This document shows, one piece after another, positions 6,349 through 10,044 of a DNA stretch of 10,044 nucleotides; within the stretch, counting starts at the first letter, position 1, and every line of letters starts with the position of its first letter. Below the pieces are notes generated by a model. The model had not been told where the DNA came from and searched no databases. It saw only the letters and a program-made list of their open reading frames with translations. The translations under genes were made by a program, and so were the position numbers. This DNA comes from Candidatus Hydrogenedentota bacterium. Lineage in GTDB: Bacteria > Hydrogenedentota > Hydrogenedentia > Hydrogenedentales > SLHB01. The stretch spans positions 1-10,044 of the forward strand of contig PUMX01000120.1 in assembly GCA_003552485.1 (NCBI GenBank), written 5' to 3'.

Positions 6349-9300
6349 TTAGTCAGCCTGATCCAGAACCGCGCGCGCCTTTTCGGCGAGGGCGGTGGGC
6401 GTGAAGGGCTTTTGCAGAAAGGCTGCGTCTGCTTCCAACACCCCATGGTGAACAATCGCGTCGTCGGTGTAGCCGGACACATACAGCACCGCTGTTTCCG
6501 GCCGCGACCGCGCGAGTTTCTCCGCAAGTTCGCGGCCGCTCATGTGGGGCATCACAACGTCCGTAACAATGAGGTGGATAGGGCCATCGTATTCCGCGGC
6601 GATGGCGATGGCATCGTGCGCATTGCATGCAACAAAGACCGTGTACCCCAACTGTTCGAGGGCGCGTTGCTCCAAAGCGCGCACCTCGGGTTCATCTTCC
6701 ACCACCAGAACAGTTTCGTCTCCTCTTGGGACTGCCGCAGCCGGTTCAGGCTCGTGCTCCGCCATGAGCTCTTCCTCTTGAGCGGCGGGAAAGTACACTT
6801 TGAAGGTCGTGCCTAGTCCAGGTTCGCTGTATACCCCAATGCTGCCGCCGCTCTGTGTGACGACGCCGTACACGGTGGCAAGTCCCAAACCGGTTCCCTT
6901 TCCGAATTCCTTCGTGGTGAAGAACGGATCAAAAATCCGGTCCATGGTTTCCTGGTCCATCCCGTGACCGGAATCACTCATAGCCAACAAGACATGAGGG
7001 CCAGGCGCCATGTCCACATGAGTGCTGGCGTAGTCTTCACCCAGTACGACGTTCGATGTTTCAAGGGTCAACCGTCCGCCTGCCGGCATCGCGTCCCGCG
7101 CGTTCACCGCCAGATTCATGATCACCTGCTCGACTTGCGCTTCATCTAAGTTCACGGGCCACAAATCCGGCGCAAGATTGAGTTCAAACACGATATCTTC
7201 CCCAATCAGCCGCCCGATCATCTTCTCAACGTTGGTGACTACTCTGTTCAGATCGAGCACGGCCGGTTCGAGCACCTGTTTGCGGCTGAACGCCAGCAGT
7301 TGGCGCGTCAATGAAGCCGCGCGTTGAGACGCCTCAATGATGCCCTGGGCCTCGGCAAGGATGGGGTCCTTCTCATGTAGGGAGGAGGCAATCATTTCGC
7401 CATAGCCCAGAATCACTGACAGCAAGTTATTGAAGTCATGCGCCACGCCGCCGGCAAGCCGGCCAATGGCCTCTAGCTTGATGCTGCTCCGCATCTGTTC
7501 CTCGATCGCGCGGCGTTCAGTGACATCGCGCAGGATGGCGACATAGTGAGTAATCGCGCCGTCCACTCCGCGGATGGGATTAACGCTCCATTCAATAGTG
7601 AAGGGCGCGCCGTCCTTGCGGTAGTTAATCGTCTCGGCGACGGTTTGCTCGCCCCGCGCCCACTTCTCCCGCAGCCCTTGGAGCAGCGCGATGTCCGTCT
7701 TCTCGCCCCGCAGGATTCTGATCGGTTGGCCGATGACCTCCTCGCGTGAATAGCCGGTGATCCGTTCAAACGCAGGGTTGACCGAAACGATATAAGGTCC
7801 CGGATCATGCACCCGCGTATCCGTGACCACCATGGCGTCTTGTGAATGCTCGACGGCCGCGCGGAGCAGGCGAAGTTTTTCCTCGGCCAGTTTGCGCTCG
7901 GTGATGTCAACGCTACACGATAATATGCACTGCTTTTCGGCAATGGTAATGGGGGTCAAATGGACCTCTTGCCACAGCGGTTCACCGGATGGGTGGCGGC
8001 TCAACCACTCAAACTGCATTGCTCCCTTGGCATACACCTTCTGCATTATCGCCAGTCCGTTCTCGAAGGAATACGGCGGCTCGGCCCAGAATTCGTTGCG
8101 TTGCAATTCGTCGAGCGACGCACAACCATTTATCTGCACCGCTGTGCGGTTGGCGTCGAGGATCTCGCCGGTATCCTTGTCGAAGACGATGATAGACAGG
8201 GGCGAATCGTCAAAAAGCTTACGAAAACGCTCTTCACTTTGCCGGAGAGCGTCCTCGGTGTGTTTGCGTTCCGTGATGTTGACGCTTGCGGCCAACACAC
8301 AGGGGCGGCCATCGATGGTGATTGGGGTAAGCCTCACATCCTCCCAGAACAGTTCGCCGGAGCTATGCCGGCTCAGCCACTGAAACTTTTGGGGCCCTTC
8401 ACTATAGACGCGGCGGATGTTTTCGAGGGCTTCGGTGAACGAATAGGGCGGCTCCAACCAGAGATCGCCCTTTTCAAATTCGGCCATCGAAGAATACCCA
8501 TAGGATCGGAGAGCCATCATATTAGCGTCGAGGATGGCGCCGCTGTCCTTATCGTGAACCATAATAGACACGGGTGAATCCTCGAAAAGCAACCGAAAAC
8601 GTTCTTCACTTTCGCGTAGCGCCTGCTCCGCCTGCTTGCGTTCGCGAATGTCCACCCCTACGATTAACAGATACTCGACGCCGCCCAACGTGATAAGGGC
8701 GCCGTTGAAGTAGAAAGGCCAGGACTCGCCCGCGTGATCGATGAGCCGGAGCTCGAAGCTTACAGGGGTTCCCCCTAGCGCCGATTGGCGCAGATTCTCC
8801 GCGTATTCCCAGTCACGCTCGTCAATAAAGGCTGTATATGGCTGATTATGGAGGTCTTTATCGCTGTATCCCGTGAACTTAGGCGCATTTTCATTCCAAC
8901 GAATCAGCCGGCCGGTCTTGTCAAGAAGGCATACAATCCCGGGCAGGTTGTTCGTGACGGACTGGGCAAAATCGCGCTCCTCGACAAACCGCTGCTCGGC
9001 TTCCCTGCGGGACAAGTGCGTCTCAATGGACCTAGCGACAGTGCGCAAGAAGTTGCGCTCTTCGCCGAGAAACGGCGGGGCCTCCTCCCTATGGCCCGGA
9101 ACATACTCGACGCGGATTTCACCCTCGGCGCTTCCCGCGGAAAAGGTCTCCGTCAACCTACCGCTGGACTCGCCCTCTAAAGTGCTTTCCACCACCACAT
9201 CGCCCCAACTGATCCGGAGAGAGACCAGCTCGGGCGCTTGAAAAGCTGATGGAATGCAATGGGCAATTTCACGCAGCATCGCGCCCACGGCCATATCCCG

Positions 9301-9894
9301 CCGATCGAGCAGCGCCTGAATACGCCGCAGTGCGGTCAATTCCCTGACACGCTCAGCCAGCGCGTCTTCGGCGGCTTTGCGCGCGGTGATATCGACCGTC
9401 AACCCGCGCAGGAGCACGCCCTTACCGCTTTCCACGACCAGTGTCACAGAGTCCCTCAGCCAGCGCCGTCTGCCGTCTGCGGTGGTAATGCGGTATTCAA
9501 TTTCATAGGGCCTGCGATCTTGAACACATTGAATCGCGTGCGCAATCACACGGTCGATATCGCCGGGGTGAATATAGCGTTTCCAGAACTCAGGCTCCTC
9601 GAGCCAGCGTTCGACGGGATAACCTGTCAAGCGCTCGGCCTGAGCGCTCACGAACCAGAACTGGAGCGACGCGGGATCGGCTTCCCAAACCACTCCATCA
9701 ATGCTGTCAAGGAGTTCCATGTAACGCTTCTGCGACGCTTGCAATGCAAGCTCCGCCTGAGTCCGGGCGGCGAACTGCCCGATCTGCAAACCTATATCGG
9801 AGAGAATGGACGCCAACTGGTCGTCGCGCTCGCGGGTTTCCGTGGTATACAGCGCCAGCGCGCCGAATACAGTGTCGCCGTCACTGATCGCCAC
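6349..9894 (-). CDS. Hybrid sensor histidine kinase with five PAS domains and a receiver (5' end disrupted)
   Basis: This is the longest frame, 1181 residues from GTG 9894. Domains in order: the end of a GAF domain (1-50); PAS1 with PAC (about 55-178); a GAF-like sensor domain (about 187-297, with IPSAFQAPELVSLRISWG); PAS2 (about 308-425); PAS3 (427-550); PAS4 (551-674); PAS5 (675-800); and HisKA with phospho-acceptor H819 (GGVAHDFNN). The ATPase has an N-box at N931, G1 DSGHGMD from D974 and G2 GKGTGLGLA at 998-1006. The receiver has acidic residues E1066-E1068, phospho-acceptor D1112 and K1162. All catalytic residues are present. No membrane segment is seen, so this part should be cytoplasmic. 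The signal is unknown; PAS5 lacks the LOV cysteine. No DNA-binding response regulator is in the window. The GTG start has no ribosome site and cuts through a GAF domain: the same frame continues upstream behind an in-frame TAA (9931-9933). ATG 9720 (residue 59) is another possible start. The flippase follows after 3 bases. Confidence 0.85.
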   Translation of the reverse strand: MAISDGDTVFGALALYTTETRERDDQLASILSDIGLQIGQFAARTQAELALQASQKRYMELLDSIDGVVWEADPASLQFWFVSAQAERLTGYPVERWLEEPEFWKRYIHPGDIDRVIAHAIQCVQDRRPYEIEYRITTADGRRRWLRDSVTLVVESGKGVLLRGLTVDITARKAAEDALAERVRELTALRRIQALLDRRDMAVGAMLREIAHCIPSAFQAPELVSLRISWGDVVVESTLEGESSGRLTETFSAGSAEGEIRVEYVPGHREEAPPFLGEERNFLRTVARSIETHLSRREAEQRFVEERDFAQSVTNNLPGIVCLLDKTGRLIRWNENAPKFTGYSDKDLHNQPYTAFIDERDWEYAENLRQSALGGTPVSFELRLIDHAGESWPFYFNGALITLGGVEYLLIVGVDIRERKQAEQALRESEERFRLLFEDSPVSIMVHDKDSGAILDANMMALRSYGYSSMAEFEKGDLWLEPPYSFTEALENIRRVYSEGPQKFQWLSRHSSGELFWEDVRLTPITIDGRPCVLAASVNITERKHTEDALRQSEERFRKLFDDSPLSIIVFDKDTGEILDANRTAVQINGCASLDELQRNEFWAEPPYSFENGLAIMQKVYAKGAMQFEWLSRHPSGEPLWQEVHLTPITIAEKQCILSCSVDITERKLAEEKLRLLRAAVEHSQDAMVVTDTRVHDPGPYIVSVNPAFERITGYSREEVIGQPIRILRGEKTDIALLQGLREKWARGEQTVAETINYRKDGAPFTIEWSVNPIRGVDGAITHYVAILRDVTERRAIEEQMRSSIKLEAIGRLAGGVAHDFNNLLSVILGYGEMIASSLHEKDPILAEAQGIIEASQRAASLTRQLLAFSRKQVLEPAVLDLNRVVTNVEKMIGRLIGEDIVFELNLAPDLWPVNLDEAQVEQVIMNLAVNARDAMPAGGRLTLETSNVVLGEDYASTHVDMAPGPHVLLAMSDSGHGMDQETMDRIFDPFFTTKEFGKGTGLGLATVYGVVTQSGGSIGVYSEPGLGTTFKVYFPAAQEEELMAEHEPEPAAAVPRGDETVLVVEDEPEVRALEQRALEQLGYTVFVACNAHDAIAIAAEYDGPIHLIVTDVVMPHMSGRELAEKLARSRPETAVLYVSGYTDDAIVHHGVLEADAAFLQKPFTPTALAEKARAVLDQAD
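7873..8616 (-). repeat. Tandem duplication of a PAS-PAC module inside the kinase
   Basis: PAS3 (bases 8245-8616, residues 427-550) and PAS4 (bases 7873-8244, residues 551-674) are adjacent, each exactly 124 residues, and align without gaps. By hand I count 67 identical positions, about 54%. Shared stretches include SEERFR, DANxxA, EPPYSF, WLSRHxSGE, LTPITI and ITERK. The other PAS domains of the protein are much less like these two. This is a recent-looking internal duplication compared with the rest of the protein. Confidence 0.85.
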
Positions 9895-9930
9895 GAAACA
9901 GGCCGAGCGAAGCCCAGCCTCGCGTGCGGT

Positions 9931-10044
9931 TTAGTGGCGCTTGTACAGGGGATCGGAGCTTACGTCGCCGAGCCAGCACAACGTATTCGGCGCGCATATC
10001 TGATCTGGAACAGCTTCGCCGAAGTGAAGCGCTCGCTTCTGAGC
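9931..10044 (-). pseudogene. Upstream part of the kinase frame, ended by in-frame TAA inside a GAF domain
   Basis: From the window edge, 37 codons are open in the same frame as the kinase and then hit TAA (9933-9931). The residues include ALHFGEAVPDQIC, then LCWLGDVSSDPLYKRH before the stop; after the stop the frame continues TAREAGLRSACFVAISDGD. Read together, this is the usual GAF layout in which a DP(x)nR segment is followed by AREAGLRSA and then a strand leading to GALALY. Both halves sit in the same frame with no gap, so a single nonsense codon, not a frameshift, is the break. The gene's true start lies right of the window. It could be a nonsense mutation, a sequence or assembly error, or a recently split gene. 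Confidence 0.75.

Noticed and set aside
9931..9933. Programmed readthrough or an alternative genetic code to explain the in-frame TAA
   Set aside because: The kinase itself ends in TAA, and TAG and TGA end the neighbouring genes. TAA is not the selenocysteine or pyrrolysine codon. No readthrough signal is visible.

Overview
This is a GC-rich bacterial window with dense coding and no RNA genes, insertion sequences or CRISPR arrays that I can see. All three stop codons are used as ordinary stops. The C-terminal dockerin, large multi-PAS hybrid sensor kinase, MtaB and LarE fit an environmental bacterium from a large-genome lineage (Planctomycetota, Hydrogenedentota or similar uncultured groups). 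That placement is an inference from gene style, not from a marker gene.

Layout on the + strand. Bases 1-191 are the last codons of a protein that ends in a two-repeat type I dockerin; a strong hairpin follows. Then comes a tightly coupled pair: mtaB (371-1723), a radical-SAM tRNA methylthiotransferase, and a larE-type sulfur transferase (1710-2537). The pair overlaps by 14 bases if larE starts at ATG 1710. Both proteins do sulfur-insertion chemistry.

Layout on the - strand, read right to left. A very large hybrid histidine kinase (stop at 6349) has PAS domains, a GAF-like domain, a kinase core and a C-terminal receiver. Its stop is three bases from the start of a Wzx-like polysaccharide flippase (6345-4885). 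After 109 bases comes a secreted protein with a divergent calcineurin-like phosphoesterase domain (4775-2565). The last gene converges on larE with a 27-base gap. The kinase and flippase look transcriptionally linked; the phosphoesterase may be part of the same unit.

The most notable observation is at the right edge. The kinase frame stays open from 9894 up to 9934 and from 9930 to the window end, and both sides read as one GAF domain, but a single in-frame TAA lies at 9931-9933. The kinase is therefore either broken by a nonsense change (or a sequence error), or it now starts downstream with only a GAF remnant. Two adjacent PAS domains in the kinase are also a clear internal tandem duplication. 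I did not find a convincing new defence system or mobile system here.
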